Assembly: GCF_025751575.1 (NCBI RefSeq)
Contig: NZ_JAOWLA010000006.1
Location: 1-64,000 of the forward strand
Reading direction: 5' to 3'
DNA length: 64,000 bases
Origin: Albidovulum sediminicola
GTDB taxonomy: Bacteria > Pseudomonadota > Alphaproteobacteria > Rhodobacterales > Rhodobacteraceae
Within the stretch, counting starts at the first letter, position 1; each line of letters starts with the position of its first letter. The notes beneath the pieces were generated by a model. That model was not told the origin of the DNA. It saw nothing but the letters and a program-made list of their open reading frames with translations, and searched no databases. The position numbers were made by a program, and so were the translations under genes. Positions 16,080 to 25,357 of this stretch are shown here, in pieces.

Positions 16080-16442
16080 AGGGGCCTCCTTTCACCAACC
16101 TGATTTTGGATGCTCTGTCAGAATAGCGGCTTTTTCACGGCAAACCTACCAGAACTCAACATTGTTCGTAAGGAGCACTGACCGCCCGGTCAAGTCAAAA
16201 GGATAAGTCCGCACGGATTAACATATTTATACTATAGTATATTTTTGTATCGGGGCGTCGCGGTTCGTCTGTTTTCTGTGCGTTTTGGGTGTCAGAACGG
16301 TGACTTGGCCGCCAGTGCCGCGCTCATTTGAGCGGCTGTGGCACGTCCCCTGCGCGCGGCGGGGGCAGAAGGAGGGTGACCGCCACACCCGCAGGCCCGC
16401 CGCCCGTTTGATCGGGGAGCCGCCAAGAACGGCCCGCAAAAG
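16080..16442. other. Gene-free region upstream of the XRE-cupin gene
   Basis: About 360 bases with no convincing coding frame. The left part (16200-16255) is strikingly AT-rich, against a GC-rich background, and should contain the XRE gene's promoter. The right part is GC-rich with partial dyads and leads into the glnA terminator. Nothing else is recognised. Confidence 0.6.
16228..16241. promoter_or_regulatory. Perfect 14-bp AT palindrome, XRE-cupin operator candidate
   Basis: TATACTATAGTATA is a perfect palindrome in the AT-rich patch about 150 bases upstream of the XRE-cupin start. XRE regulators bind short perfect dyads and commonly autoregulate. The sequence also contains TATA-like -10 candidates on both strands. 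Confidence 0.45.
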
Positions 16443-16469
16443 AAAAAGGGCCCCGGTCGGGGCCCTTTT
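16443..16469. terminator. Rho-independent terminator of glnB-glnA
   Basis: AAAAAGGGCCCC-GGT-CGGGGCCCTTTT: a strong GC stem with an A-run on one side and a T-run on the other, so it can work in both directions. It lies 20 bases after the glnA stop (16489) and ends the glnBA transcript. Confidence 0.9.
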
Positions 16470-16488
16470 CCAGCGCTAAAGCCTGCGT

Positions 16489-17901
16489 TCAGCAGCTGTA
16501 GTACATCTGGTACTCGATCGGGTGCGGCGTGTGCTCGTAGGCGTAAACCTCTTCCCACTTCAGCGCCACGTAACCCTCGATCTGGTCGCGGGTGAACACG
16601 TCGCCGGCCAGCAGGAAGTCCATGTCCTTCTCCAGCTCTTCCAGCGCCTCGCGCAGCGAGCCACAGACGGTCGGGATCTCGGCGAGTTCTTCCGGCGGCA
16701 GATCGTAAAGGTCCTTGTCCGAAGCCGCGCCCGGGTCGATCTTGTTCTTGATGCCGTCAAGACCGGCCATCAGAAGGGCCGCGAACGCCAGGTAGGGGTT
16801 GGCCGCCGGATCCGGGAAGCGGGCCTCGACGCGCTTGGCCTTCGGCGATTCGGTCCACGGAATACGCACGCAGCCGGAGCGGTTGCGGGCGGAGTAGGCG
16901 CGCAGAACCGGGGCCTCGAAGCCGGGGATCAGGCGCTTGTAGGAGTTGGTCGAGGGGTTCGTGAAGGCGTTGAGCGCCTTGGCGTGCTTCAGCAGGCCGC
17001 CGATGAACCACAGTGCCTCTTGCGACAGGTCCGCATACTTGTCGCCCGCGAAGAGCGGCTTGCCGTCCTTCCAGATCGACATGTTGACGTGCATACCCGA
17101 GCCGTTGTCGCCCTTCATCGGCTTCGGCATGAAGGTCACCGACTTGCCGTAGGCGTGGGCCACGTTGTGGATCACGTACTTGTACTTCTGCATGTTGTCG
17201 GCTTGTTCGACGAGGCCGCCGAAAATCAGGCCGAGTTCGTGCTGGGCGGTCGCCACCTCGTGGTGGTGCTTATCGACCTTCATGCCCATGCGCTTCATGG
17301 TCGAAAGCATCTCGCCGCGAAGGTCCTGGGCTGCGTCGATCGGGTTGACTGGGAAGTAGCCGCCCTTGTGCTGCGCGCGGTGGGCGAGGTTGCCCATCTC
17401 GTATTCCGTGTCGGTGTTCCAGGCCGCGTCATGCGCATCGATCTGGTAGGCGACCTTGGACGGCGTGACCGAGTAGCGCACGTCGTCGAAGACGAAGAAT
17501 TCGGCTTCCGGACCGAAGTAGGCGGTGTCGCCGATGCCCGAGGCCTTGAGGTAGGCTTCGGCCTTCGATGCGGTGCCGCGCGGGTCGCGGCTGTAGGGCT
17601 CGCCCGTGTCCGGCTCGACCACGTTGCAGTGCACGCACATGGTCTTTTCCGCGTAGAACGGGTCGATATAGACCGAGGACGCGTCCGGGATCAGCTTCAT
17701 GTCGGACTGGTCGATCGACTTCCAGCCGGCGATGGAGGAACCGTCGAACATGAAGCCTTCCTCGAAGAACTCCTCGTCCACCAGATCGACCACCAGCGTC
17801 ACGTGCTGGAGTTTGCCTTTGGGGTCGGTGAAGCGGATGTCGACATATTCGACCTCCTCGTCCTTCATCAGTTTCAGAGCATTCTCGATAGCGCTCATCA
17901 T
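16489..17901 (-). CDS. glnA: Type I glutamine synthetase
   Basis: A 470-residue enzyme that makes glutamine from glutamate, ammonia and ATP, central to nitrogen assimilation. The beta-grasp N-terminus, the [19 protein letters not shown] active-site loop, the [10 protein letters not shown] motif and the [27 protein letters not shown]-domain are all present. The adenylylation loop [10 protein letters not shown] contains the Tyr modified by GlnE, so activity is likely tuned by covalent modification. Two consecutive ATG codons (17901, 17898) could start it; AGGA is 5 or 8 bases upstream. It is second in the glnB-glnA operon with 52 bases between. Confidence 0.98.
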   Translation of the reverse strand: MMSAIENALKLMKDEEVEYVDIRFTDPKGKLQHVTLVVDLVDEEFFEEGFMFDGSSIAGWKSIDQSDMKLIPDASSVYIDPFYAEKTMCVHCNVVEPDTGEPYSRDPRGTASKAEAYLKASGIGDTAYFGPEAEFFVFDDVRYSVTPSKVAYQIDAHDAAWNTDTEYEMGNLAHRAQHKGGYFPVNPIDAAQDLRGEMLSTMKRMGMKVDKHHHEVATAQHELGLIFGGLVEQADNMQKYKYVIHNVAHAYGKSVTFMPKPMKGDNGSGMHVNMSIWKDGKPLFAGDKYADLSQEALWFIGGLLKHAKALNAFTNPSTNSYKRLIPGFEAPVLRAYSARNRSGCVRIPWTESPKAKRVEARFPDPAANPYLAFAALLMAGLDGIKNKIDPGAASDKDLYDLPPEELAEIPTVCGSLREALEELEKDMDFLLAGDVFTRDQIEGYVALKWEEVYAYEHTPHPIEYQMYYSC

Positions 17902-17953
17902 TTGATCCTTTCCTTGGGGTTTCGGGCCGGAGGCCGGGGGCCTCCGGGGTGTT

Positions 17954-18334
<381 letters not shown>

Positions 18335-18408
18335 TCACCACTTTCGCTGCGGACGCACAATTGGCTAGGCTTCGGGGAAGCCGGGCCGGATGACGATTCC
18401 AGGCATTA

Positions 18409-18425
18409 TGCACAAAATTTGTGCA
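18409..18425. promoter_or_regulatory. NtrC-like binding site upstream of glnBA
   Basis: TGCACAAAATTTGTGCA has perfect 8-base arms around a central A, flanked by a longer imperfect dyad (GCATT...AATGC). It matches the TGCAC-N7-GTGCA form of NtrC sites. It lies between the divergent glnB and nnr genes. No -24/-12 sigma54 promoter was seen toward glnB, which fits the established Rhodobacter capsulatus case where NtrC works with the housekeeping sigma70 polymerase. Confidence 0.6.
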
Positions 18426-18471
18426 ATGCGCCCGGATTGCGGGCTGTTTATAAACTTTCAGGGTTTCCTTG

Positions 18472-20169
18472 ATGACCGAGTTGCTGACCTCTGCCCAAAT
18501 GCGCGCCATCGAAGCGGCCGCGATCGCCTCCGGCGAGGTGACGGGGCTGGACCTGATGGAGCGCGCCGGACGGGGCGTGGTTGAGGCGATCTTCGAGGCT
18601 TGGCCGGAACTGGCGGCGAACCGCGGGGGCGCCGCCCCCGCACCCCCGGGGTATTTGGGCAATGAAGAAGAGGGGGGCGGGTCCTTTCGGGCGGTCGTAC
18701 TGTGCGGGCCGGGAAACAACGGTGGTGACGGGTTTGTCGTGGCGCGGCTGCTGGCGGAGCGGAGTTGGGAGGTGGAGGTCTTCCTCTATGGCAACCCGGA
18801 AAACCTGCCGCCGGATGCGCGGGTGAACTACGAGCGCTGGAGGGCGTTGGGGGAGGTCAATCCGCTCTCGGGCCGGTCCATTGACATCAGGCGTCATGCC
18901 GGAGCCGTCATCATTGATGCGCTCTTTGGAACCGGTCTTTCACGGCCGCTCGAGGGTGCGGCAGTCGATGTGCAACGATTCCTGCTCGGCCTTAAGGGGC
19001 GGAGCGCAGCGCGAAAGGCGCTGGTCGCCGTGGATTGTCCATCGGGATTGTGCCTCGACTCCGGGCTTCCCATTCAGAAAGGGGCGGGTGCGGCTGGGAT
19101 GTATGTGCCCGCCGCCGATCTCACCGTGACCTTCCAGCGGCGGAAACTGGGCCACGTTATCGGACAGGGGCCGCTCTATTGCGGCCGTGTTGCCGTTGTC
19201 GATATCGGCCTCGACAAAGCCGTCCGCGATGCAGCGGAAGGCCGAAGTGCGGATGCCATCGATCCGATTGCGGCACGGGCCTTTGCGCGCGAAGTCGCGC
19301 GGCCCAACACTTCCGGGGGCGCCTATTACTCGGCGCCCGGAGCAGTTGGCCTGCGAAAGCGCGTCGATCTGCACAAATATCATCAGGGGCACGCCCTGGT
19401 GCTGTCTGGCGGTCCGGGGCGAGGCGGTGCGGCGCGGCTCGCTGCCCGTGGAGCGCTGCGGATCGGGGCCGGGTTGGTCACGCTGGTCGTTCCTCACGAC
19501 GCTGTGGCGGAAACGGCGGCTCGGGTCGATGCGATCATGATCCGCGAAGCGGATGACGCAGCGGCTTTGCTTGATGATGACCGGGTAAATGCGGTTTGCG
19601 TCGGTCCGGGGTTCGGCCTCGATCCGCGGGCAGTGTCACTTCTGGAGGCTGTTCTGGACAGCAAGAAACGCGTCGTGCTCGATGCGGACGCGCTGACGAT
19701 GGTCGGGGCGCAGAGGCATCTCAGGGCAAAGTTGCACGGGGGATGTGTGTTGACACCCCATGAGGGCGAATTCGCCCGCCTGTCGCCGCAGGCCGCCAAG
19801 AAACTCAAGACCACTGCAAAAAGCGGCCCCGCCTATTCCAAGGTTGACGCTACGCGGGAGGTTGCTGCGGAGTTCGGGTGTACCGTTGTGTTCAAGGGGG
19901 CCGACACGGTCATCGCACATGCCGCTGGCCTGTGTTCCGTCCATTCGGCCCATCATGACCGCGCCGCGCCCTGGCTTGCCACCGCCGGGTCGGGCGACGT
20001 TCTGGCGGGATTCATCGCGGGGCTTCTGGCGCGGGGCTTCGCGCCGATGCAGGCGGCAGAGACCGCCGCCTGGCTTCATGTCGAATGCGCGCTTAAGTTC
20101 GGACCCGGCCTCATCGCCGAGGATCTGCCGGAGCAACTGCCGGCGGTCTTTCGTGACCTGGGGCTTTGA
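18472..20169 (+). CDS. nnr: Bifunctional NAD(P)HX epimerase/dehydratase
   Basis: A 565-residue repair enzyme: the N-terminal YjeF_N domain epimerises damaged, hydrated NAD(P)H and the C-terminal ribokinase-like domain dehydrates it with ATP/ADP. The epimerase core VVLCGPGNNGGDGFVVARLL, DALFGTGLSRPL and VDCPSGL are present; the dehydratase half has VVLDADALTMV, LTPHEGEFARL and TAGSGDVLAGFIAGLLARG. An odd in-frame insertion (about residues 50-72, RGGAAPAPPGYLGNEEEGGG) between WPELAAN and SFRAVVLCG coincides with a dispersed DNA repeat seen elsewhere in the window. ATG 18472 is preferred over TTG 18469; no clear Shine-Dalgarno sequence. Confidence 0.95.
   Translation: MTELLTSAQMRAIEAAAIASGEVTGLDLMERAGRGVVEAIFEAWPELAANRGGAAPAPPGYLGNEEEGGGSFRAVVLCGPGNNGGDGFVVARLLAERSWEVEVFLYGNPENLPPDARVNYERWRALGEVNPLSGRSIDIRRHAGAVIIDALFGTGLSRPLEGAAVDVQRFLLGLKGRSAARKALVAVDCPSGLCLDSGLPIQKGAGAAGMYVPAADLTVTFQRRKLGHVIGQGPLYCGRVAVVDIGLDKAVRDAAEGRSADAIDPIAARAFAREVARPNTSGGAYYSAPGAVGLRKRVDLHKYHQGHALVLSGGPGRGGAARLAARGALRIGAGLVTLVVPHDAVAETAARVDAIMIREADDAAALLDDDRVNAVCVGPGFGLDPRAVSLLEAVLDSKKRVVLDADALTMVGAQRHLRAKLHGGCVLTPHEGEFARLSPQAAKKLKTTAKSGPAYSKVDATREVAAEFGCTVVFKGADTVIAHAAGLCSVHSAHHDRAAPWLATAGSGDVLAGFIAGLLARGFAPMQAAETAAWLHVECALKFGPGLIAEDLPEQLPAVFRDLGL
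18622..18670 (+). repeat. Dispersed hairpin/TATTTG repeat, copy 1, inside nnr
   Basis: A GC hairpin (GGGGGCGCCGCCCCC) followed by GCACCCCCGGGG, TATTTGGGCAA and a GAAGAAG tail. The same order of parts recurs at 36991-37041 and, on the minus strand, at 59077-59130. This copy is translated within nnr, adding about 20 residues without breaking the frame. Confidence 0.75.
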
Positions 20170-20172
20170 GCC

Positions 20173-20685
20173 CTAGTCGAGGAAGATGTTGCCGCGCTTG
20201 AACCAGGTCTCGTTTTCGATGCCGGTGCCGGCGCAGAAGACCTCCAGCCCGGCGGCGTAGACGACCTGATCGGTGTCGAACTGGAGCGTGTAGGTGCGCA
20301 GAATCTCGTCCTCGCCACGGCAGATCTCAACCCCATCGACGAGCCGCAGCAGCGGAACGACCGCCTGCGCGCCGCGGCCGCGCTTGCGCCACTGGCGCAT
20401 GACGACGGGCATCCCGGCGGAAAAGGTCATGTCCCGTGCCGGCTGGTCGGCGCCCAGCGTGCTGGCCTTGACCCGGATGGACGGGCCTGCGTGATCCTCG
20501 ACCCAGACGTTGCGCAGGATGCGCATCCCCTCGCGGGTCACGATCCGGTCACCGCTTCCCAGCGTCTCGACAAGGCGGGGGCCTTGCGAGGTGAAGATCC
20601 GGGTCCCTTCCGCGATTCCGTGGAACGTCCCCTCATCCAGGGACGAGGTTTTCCGGGCAAGATTGTCAGAGAACATCAACGACAT
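20173..20685 (-). CDS. Hint-domain protein (Hint_2 type), small
   Basis: A 170-residue protein. GIAEGTRIFTSQGPRLVETLGSGDRIVTREGMRILRNVWVEDH is the Hint/intein-like N-part, and FSAGMPVVMRQWRKRG, YTLQFDTDQVVYAAGLEVF the later beta-strands. Rhodobacterales carry many such Hint_2 proteins, usually as C-terminal modules of large secreted proteins; this one is a stand-alone domain without signal peptide. The usual Cys/Ser at the splice-start position appears as a GT(R) segment, so autocatalytic cleavage is doubtful. It is convergent with nnr with 3 bases between. Function unknown. Confidence 0.78.
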   Translation of the reverse strand: MSLMFSDNLARKTSSLDEGTFHGIAEGTRIFTSQGPRLVETLGSGDRIVTREGMRILRNVWVEDHAGPSIRVKASTLGADQPARDMTFSAGMPVVMRQWRKRGRGAQAVVPLLRLVDGVEICRGEDEILRTYTLQFDTDQVVYAAGLEVFCAGTGIENETWFKRGNIFLD

Positions 20686-20910
20686 GGCAGCACCTGTTAC
20701 CGAACTAAGTCCCGATCCTGGGTGAGGAATCTGTCAAGAATGCGTTAATCGGGGGGCTTTTCGGGGAAATCTTCGGTGCCGCACCCGCGCGGCTGCCCGA
20801 GTCGCTGCCTGCGCCGCAGGGCTGTTTTTCCTCTCGCATCCCTGTGCGGGACTTGATAGAAGGGCGCGGATTTGGGGGGTGGTTTTCACGGGCTGCCTCC
20901 CACGGGCATT

Positions 20911-20995
20911 GCGGGTGTGGCGAAATTGGCAGACGCACCAGATTTAGGTTCTGGCGCCGCGAGGCGTGGGGGTTCAAGTCCCTCCACCCGCACCA
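20911..20995 (+). tRNA. tRNA-Leu (TAG)
   Basis: Class II tRNA with acceptor GCGGGTG/CACCCGC, D-arm TGGCGAAATTGGCAGACGCA, anticodon arm CCAGA-TTTAGGT-TCTGG (anticodon TAG at 20945-20947), a variable arm GCGCCGCGAGGCGT, T-arm GGGGGTTCAAGTCCCTCC, and encoded ACCA. It ends only 20 bases before the tig start codon, so the two are probably co-transcribed and separated by tRNA 3' processing. Confidence 0.97.
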
Positions 20996-21015
20996 TGAGG
21001 GAAAAGGACGAAGGA

Positions 21016-22350
21016 ATGCAGGTCACCGAGACCCTGAAGGACGGTCTGAAGCGTAGCTACACGATCACCGTGCCGGCTGCCGATCTGGACATGAAGGTCA
21101 CCGAGAAGCTCGTCGAGGCGCAGCCCGAGGTCGAGATGAAGGGCTTCCGCAAGGGCAAGGTGCCGCTTGCGATGCTGCGCAAGACGTTCGGCCAGCGCCT
21201 GCTGGGCGACGCGATGCAGGACGCGATCGACGGCGCGATGAAGTCGCATTTCGATGCGACCGGCGACCGTCCGGCGGTTCAGCCGAAGGTCGAGATGAAG
21301 GGCGGCGAAGAGTGGAAAGAGGGCGACGATGTCGTCGTCGAGATGTCCTACGAGGCCCTGCCGGAGATCCCGGACCTCGACGTTTCGGCCGTCGCGCTGG
21401 AAAAGCTCGTCGTGAAGGCGGATGAGAAGTCGGTGCAGGAAGCGCTCGACAACCTCGCCTCCAACGCGCAGACCTTCGAGGACCGCAAGAAGGGCACCAA
21501 GGCCAAGGACGGCGATCAGGTCGTGATCGACTTCGTCGGCAAGATCGACGGCGAACCCTTCGAGGGCGGCGCCGGCGAGGATTATCCGCTGGTCCTGGGC
21601 TCAGGCGCGTTCATCCCCGGTTTCGAAGAGAAGCTGGTCGGCGCCAAGGCCGGTGAGGAAGTCGCCGTCGAAGTGAGCTTCCCCGAGAACTACGGCGCGC
21701 AGCACCTGGCCGGCAAGGCCGCCGTCTTTGACTGCACCGTGAAGGCCGTCAAGGCGCCGAAGCCCGCCGAGATCGACGACGAGCTTGCCAAGCGTTTCGG
21801 CGCGGAAAGCCTTGAGGCGCTCAAGGGGCAGGTGACGGAGCGGCTCGAAGCCGAATACGTCTCTGCGGCGCGCGCGGTGATGAAGCGTGCGCTTCTGGAT
21901 GCGCTCGACAAGCTGGTCAGCTTCGAACTGCCGCCGAGCCTGGTTGACGCGGAAGCAAACCAGATCGCGCACCAGCTCTGGCACGAGGAAAACCCCGATC
22001 ACCACGGTCACGACCATGGCTCGATCGAGCCGACGGAAGAGCACAAGACGCTGGCCGAGCGCCGCGTGCGCCTTGGCCTACTGCTGGCCGAGGTCGGCCG
22101 CAAGCAGAACGTCGAAGTGACGGATGCCGAGATGACCCAGGCGGTTCTGGCGCAGGCGCGTCAGTATCCGGGGCAGGAGCGCGCCTTCTTCGAATTCGTG
22201 CAGAAGAACCCGCAGATGCAGCAGCAGCTGCGTGCGCCGATCTTCGAGGACAAGGTCGTGGACTTCATCTTCGCCGGCGCCTCGGTGAGCGAGAAGGAAG
22301 TGTCCAAGGACGATCTTCAGAAAGCGGTCGAGGCGCTCGACGAGATCTGA
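21016..22350 (+). CDS. tig: Trigger factor (ribosome-associated chaperone)
   Basis: A 444-residue chaperone. The N-terminal ribosome-binding domain includes the signature [12 protein letters not shown]. The central FKBP-type peptidyl-prolyl isomerase domain reads [20 protein letters not shown]...[44 protein letters not shown]. The C-terminal helical arms follow, with a His-rich patch ([14 protein letters not shown]). The start is ATG at 21016 ([10 protein letters not shown]), with AAGGACGAAGGA upstream; longer upstream frames run through the tRNA and were rejected. A strong terminator follows. Confidence 0.98.
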   Translation: MQVTETLKDGLKRSYTITVPAADLDMKVTEKLVEAQPEVEMKGFRKGKVPLAMLRKTFGQRLLGDAMQDAIDGAMKSHFDATGDRPAVQPKVEMKGGEEWKEGDDVVVEMSYEALPEIPDLDVSAVALEKLVVKADEKSVQEALDNLASNAQTFEDRKKGTKAKDGDQVVIDFVGKIDGEPFEGGAGEDYPLVLGSGAFIPGFEEKLVGAKAGEEVAVEVSFPENYGAQHLAGKAAVFDCTVKAVKAPKPAEIDDELAKRFGAESLEALKGQVTERLEAEYVSAARAVMKRALLDALDKLVSFELPPSLVDAEANQIAHQLWHEENPDHHGHDHGSIEPTEEHKTLAERRVRLGLLLAEVGRKQNVEVTDAEMTQAVLAQARQYPGQERAFFEFVQKNPQMQQQLRAPIFEDKVVDFIFAGASVSEKEVSKDDLQKAVEALDEI

Positions 22351-22378
22351 GGGCCCCGATCCTGAGGGACAGTAACGG

Positions 22379-22409
22379 GACCGCGCCTTTGGGCGCGGTC
22401 TTTTCTTTT
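22379..22409 (+). terminator. Terminator of tig
   Basis: GACCGCGCC-TTT-GGGCGCGGTC followed by TTTTCTTTT, 28 bases after the tig stop. A textbook intrinsic terminator. Confidence 0.92.
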
Positions 22410-22542
22410 GCCCTTGCAATCGGCGCGAAGACTGCCATCTTGGCGGGGAAGGCACTGCCTTCTTTTCCCCAAATCCGAAAACGGCCATGCTCTGCGTATC
22501 GCGGGGTTGCCCGCCTGCGACAGCCGGCCGGATGGAGTATTC

Positions 22543-23079
22543 ATGGACATCATAGACCAAGCAAAGGCCTTCGCGGCGCGCGCGCATCAGGGCCAGGTTC
22601 GCAAAGGGGCCGCGCGTGAGCCCTATATCGTGCATCTGGAGGAGGTTGCGGCCCTGGCGATCCGCTTTGGTGCGGACGAAACCGTGATCGCCGCCGCTTG
22701 GCTGCACGACACGATCGAGGATTGCGCTGTCACCGCCCACGAACTGCGCGTGATCTTCGGAGATGAGGTTACGGCCCTCGTCGAGGAACTGACCGATGAC
22801 AAGGGCCTGAGCGCGCCCGAGCGCAAGCGGCGCCAGGTGCTGAATGCCCCGCGCAAATCCCCCGGTGCGGCCCTTCTGAAAGTCTGCGACAAGATGTCGA
22901 ACGTCCGCGCGGTCGCCGAGACGCCGCCGCTTGACTGGCCGCTTTCGCGCCGCGCGGCCTATCTCGACTGGGCGGAGACCGTGGTCGCTGCGCTGCCCGG
23001 GGTCCCTCACCACGCCCGCGCCGCCTTTGGTGAGGCGCTGGAGCGCGCCCGGCAGGCCCTGATGGAGCCGCCGGCCTGA
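22543..23079 (+). CDS. HD-domain phosphohydrolase, MESH1/SpoT-hydrolase-like
   Basis: A 178-residue stand-alone HD protein. AFAARAHQGQVRKGAAREPYIVHLEEVAALAIRFG and the metal motif AAWLHDTIEDC match the hydrolase domain of RelA/SpoT enzymes; LLKVCDKMSNVRAV is the second metal/substrate motif (the family KxxDxxxN). Small alarmone hydrolases of this kind degrade (p)ppGpp or hydrolyse NADPH phosphate (MESH1). No synthetase, TGS or ACT domain. The start is ATG 22543. Substrate inferred. Confidence 0.87.
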   Translation: MDIIDQAKAFAARAHQGQVRKGAAREPYIVHLEEVAALAIRFGADETVIAAAWLHDTIEDCAVTAHELRVIFGDEVTALVEELTDDKGLSAPERKRRQVLNAPRKSPGAALLKVCDKMSNVRAVAETPPLDWPLSRRAAYLDWAETVVAALPGVPHHARAAFGEALERARQALMEPPA

Positions 23080-23153
23080 AAGCGCGCAACCCTGTTCGGG
23101 CACGCGACGATGGCGTATGCTGTTCGGAACCAGGGAGAAAAGGGGAACGCCTC

Positions 23154-24230
23154 ATGACTGACAGCATCAGGACCACGAAGGGCCGCCGCCGGCGCTATGA
23201 CAGCGTGCTGGACACCATCGGTGACACACCGGTCATCCGCATCAACCGGATCGGGCCGGACCATGTCACCGTCTATGTGAAGGTGGAGGCGTTCAACCCC
23301 GGCGCGTCGGTCAAGGACAGGCTGGCCGTGAACATCATCGAGGCCGCCGAGCGCGAGGGCCGGCTGAAGCCGGGTCAGACCGTGGTGGAGGCGACCTCGG
23401 GCAATACCGGCATCGGCCTTGCCCTCGTCTGCGCCGCCAAGGGCTATCCGCTGGTGGTGACCATGGCCGACAGCTTCTCGGTCGAGCGGCGGCGGCTGAT
23501 GCGGATACTGGGCGCCAAGGTCGTCCTGACGCCACGCGCCGAAAAGGCGGTGGGCATGTACCGCAAGGCGGCGGAGCTTGCCGACAAGCACGGCTGGTTC
23601 CTGGCCCGGCAGTTCGAGACCAAGGACAATGCCGACATCCACGAAGCCACAACCGCGCAGGAGATCCTTGCCGATTTCGACGGCGAACGGCTGGACTACA
23701 TCGTCACCGGCTACGGCACCGGCGGTACGGTGACGGGGATCGGGCGCGTCATACGCAAGGCACGGCCGGACACGAAGATCATCCTTACCGAACCCTCCAA
23801 CGCGGCTTTGATCGAAAGCGGCACGCCCCAGCCGCGCGAGGCCGATGGCGCCCCTGCCCAGGGCCATCCCGCCTGGCAGCCGCACCCGATCCAGGGCTGG
23901 ACGCCCGACTTCATCCCGCTTGTCCTGCAAGAGACCTTGGACAAGAGCTTCTTTGACGCGCTGATCCCGGTTCCGGGCGCCGAGGGCATCGCCTGGTCCC
24001 GTCGGCTTGCCGCCGAGGAGGGGATCTTCGTCGGCATCTCGGCGGGGGCGACCTTTGCCGCCGCGATGAAGGCCGCCGAAAGCGCGGCGCCCGGATCGGT
24101 CATGCTGGTGATGCTGCCCGATACGGGCGAGCGTTACCTGTCGACGCCGCTCTTCGAAGGCATCGTCGAAGACATGACCGATGAGGAGCGGGAGATCATG
24201 CGCTCCACCCCCGGTTATCAGATGGGCTGA
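23154..24230 (+). CDS. cysK: Cysteine synthase (O-acetylserine sulfhydrylase)
   Basis: A 358-residue PLP enzyme joining O-acetylserine and sulfide to give cysteine. PLP lysine is in NPGASVKDR; the substrate loop TSGNTGIGLAL, the phosphate-binding GYGTGGTVTG and SAGATFAAAMKAA are all intact. An insertion (ESGTPQPREADGAPAQGHPAWQPHPIQGW) and a C-terminal tail (TPLFEGIVEDMTDEEREIMRSTPGYQMG) make it longer than E. coli CysK, as in some alphaproteobacterial forms. The serine acetyltransferase gene (cysE) is about 26 kb away in this window. Start ATG 23154 has GGGAGAAAAGGGG upstream. Confidence 0.95.
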   Translation: MTDSIRTTKGRRRRYDSVLDTIGDTPVIRINRIGPDHVTVYVKVEAFNPGASVKDRLAVNIIEAAEREGRLKPGQTVVEATSGNTGIGLALVCAAKGYPLVVTMADSFSVERRRLMRILGAKVVLTPRAEKAVGMYRKAAELADKHGWFLARQFETKDNADIHEATTAQEILADFDGERLDYIVTGYGTGGTVTGIGRVIRKARPDTKIILTEPSNAALIESGTPQPREADGAPAQGHPAWQPHPIQGWTPDFIPLVLQETLDKSFFDALIPVPGAEGIAWSRRLAAEEGIFVGISAGATFAAAMKAAESAAPGSVMLVMLPDTGERYLSTPLFEGIVEDMTDEEREIMRSTPGYQMG

Positions 24231-25178
24231 TCAGCGGCGGGCGCGCAGCCCCTCGCGGTAAAGCACGTAAAGCCCGGCGCTGATGATCATGGCGATCCCA
24301 AGCCATCCTTGGGCGTCGGGCAAGTCGCGGAAATAGAGCCAGCCGAACAGCACGCTCCAGATCATCGCGGTGTATTCGAAGGGCGCGACGACATTCGACT
24401 CCGCGACGCGGTAAGCTTGGGTCAGCAGCGTCAGCCCCGCCGCCGCGACAAACCCCGTCGCCATCATCATCGCCAGATCGCGCATCGGCGGGTTGACCCA
24501 GCCGCGCAACAGAAAGCCGAGGCTGGCATGCGTGGCGCTTTCCTGACTGCCATCGTGAAAGACAGCAGCCAGCGCCAGCGCGCAGATCAGGAACACGAGG
24601 TTGCCCCAGAACGCCAGCGCCGCGGCGCTGTGGCGGGCGCCAAGGTGGCGGGCATGGACCATTGAGGCAGCATAGGTCAGGCCCGAACCGATTGCGAGGA
24701 CCGCGGCCCAGTCGAAGAGCTCCGATCCCGGCCGCAGCATCACCAAAGCGCCAAGAAAGCCGACGATGACCGCCGCCCACCGGCGCGGCCCCACATGCTC
24801 GCGCAGGATCAGGACGGAAAAGAGCGTGATGAAAAGCGGCGCGGTGAAGTAGAGCGCCGCCGTCGTGGCAAGCGACAGCGCAGCTAGGGCGAGGTAGTAG
24901 CCGAAATAGGCCGCGCAGATCACGAAACCGCGCCAGAGCATTGCCGACCAGCCCGGCGCGACGAGGCTGCGCAACCCTCCGTTCAGCAAGACCAGTATCA
25001 GCAGCAACGGCATCGCGGTCAGGCTGCGCAGGACCATGATTTCGTAAAGCGGGTAGCTACCGCTCAGCAGCTTCAGGATCAGGTCCTGGAGCGAAAAGAC
25101 GGTGATGCCGGTGACAAGATAGGCAACGCCTGTGGCGCTGGAGTGATCTGGCCGAAAGGCCGGTGCGACATGGGCCAT
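24231..25178 (-). CDS. EamA/DMT-superfamily transporter
   Basis: A 315-residue inner-membrane protein with ten predicted helices in two EamA repeats (first: GVAYLVTGITVFSLQDLILKLLSGSYPLYEIMVLRSL; second: LFDWAAVLAIGSGLTYAASMVHARHLG). Related exporters move amino acids, nucleosides or S-adenosylmethionine; the substrate cannot be told from sequence. Its stop abuts that of cysK, in a convergent pair with no room for a terminator between them. Confidence 0.92.
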   Translation of the reverse strand: MAHVAPAFRPDHSSATGVAYLVTGITVFSLQDLILKLLSGSYPLYEIMVLRSLTAMPLLLILVLLNGGLRSLVAPGWSAMLWRGFVICAAYFGYYLALAALSLATTAALYFTAPLFITLFSVLILREHVGPRRWAAVIVGFLGALVMLRPGSELFDWAAVLAIGSGLTYAASMVHARHLGARHSAAALAFWGNLVFLICALALAAVFHDGSQESATHASLGFLLRGWVNPPMRDLAMMMATGFVAAAGLTLLTQAYRVAESNVVAPFEYTAMIWSVLFGWLYFRDLPDAQGWLGIAMIISAGLYVLYREGLRARR

Positions 25179-25272
25179 GCGAGGTTCCGTGATTTTTGCG
25201 AAAACCTAGCGCGGGGCAGCTCGGGCCGCTTGGCTGCGGGCGACAGTCGAATGACGGGAACGAAACGCAGAA

Positions 25273-25296
25273 GGCCGCGCCGGGGACGGCGCGGCC
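25273..25296 (-). terminator. Terminator of the outer-membrane barrel gene
   Basis: GGCCGCGCC-GGGGAC-GGCGCGGCC, a 9-bp perfect stem. On the minus strand it is followed by TTCTGCGTTTCG, moderately T-rich. It lies 61 bases after the stop of the 25358-26059 gene. Confidence 0.7.
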
Positions 25297-25357
25297 CGAG
25301 ATTGGAGCGCTCGGGCGTCTTGCATCGCCCGGCCGCGCGGCTGGGTAGTGCGCGCGG

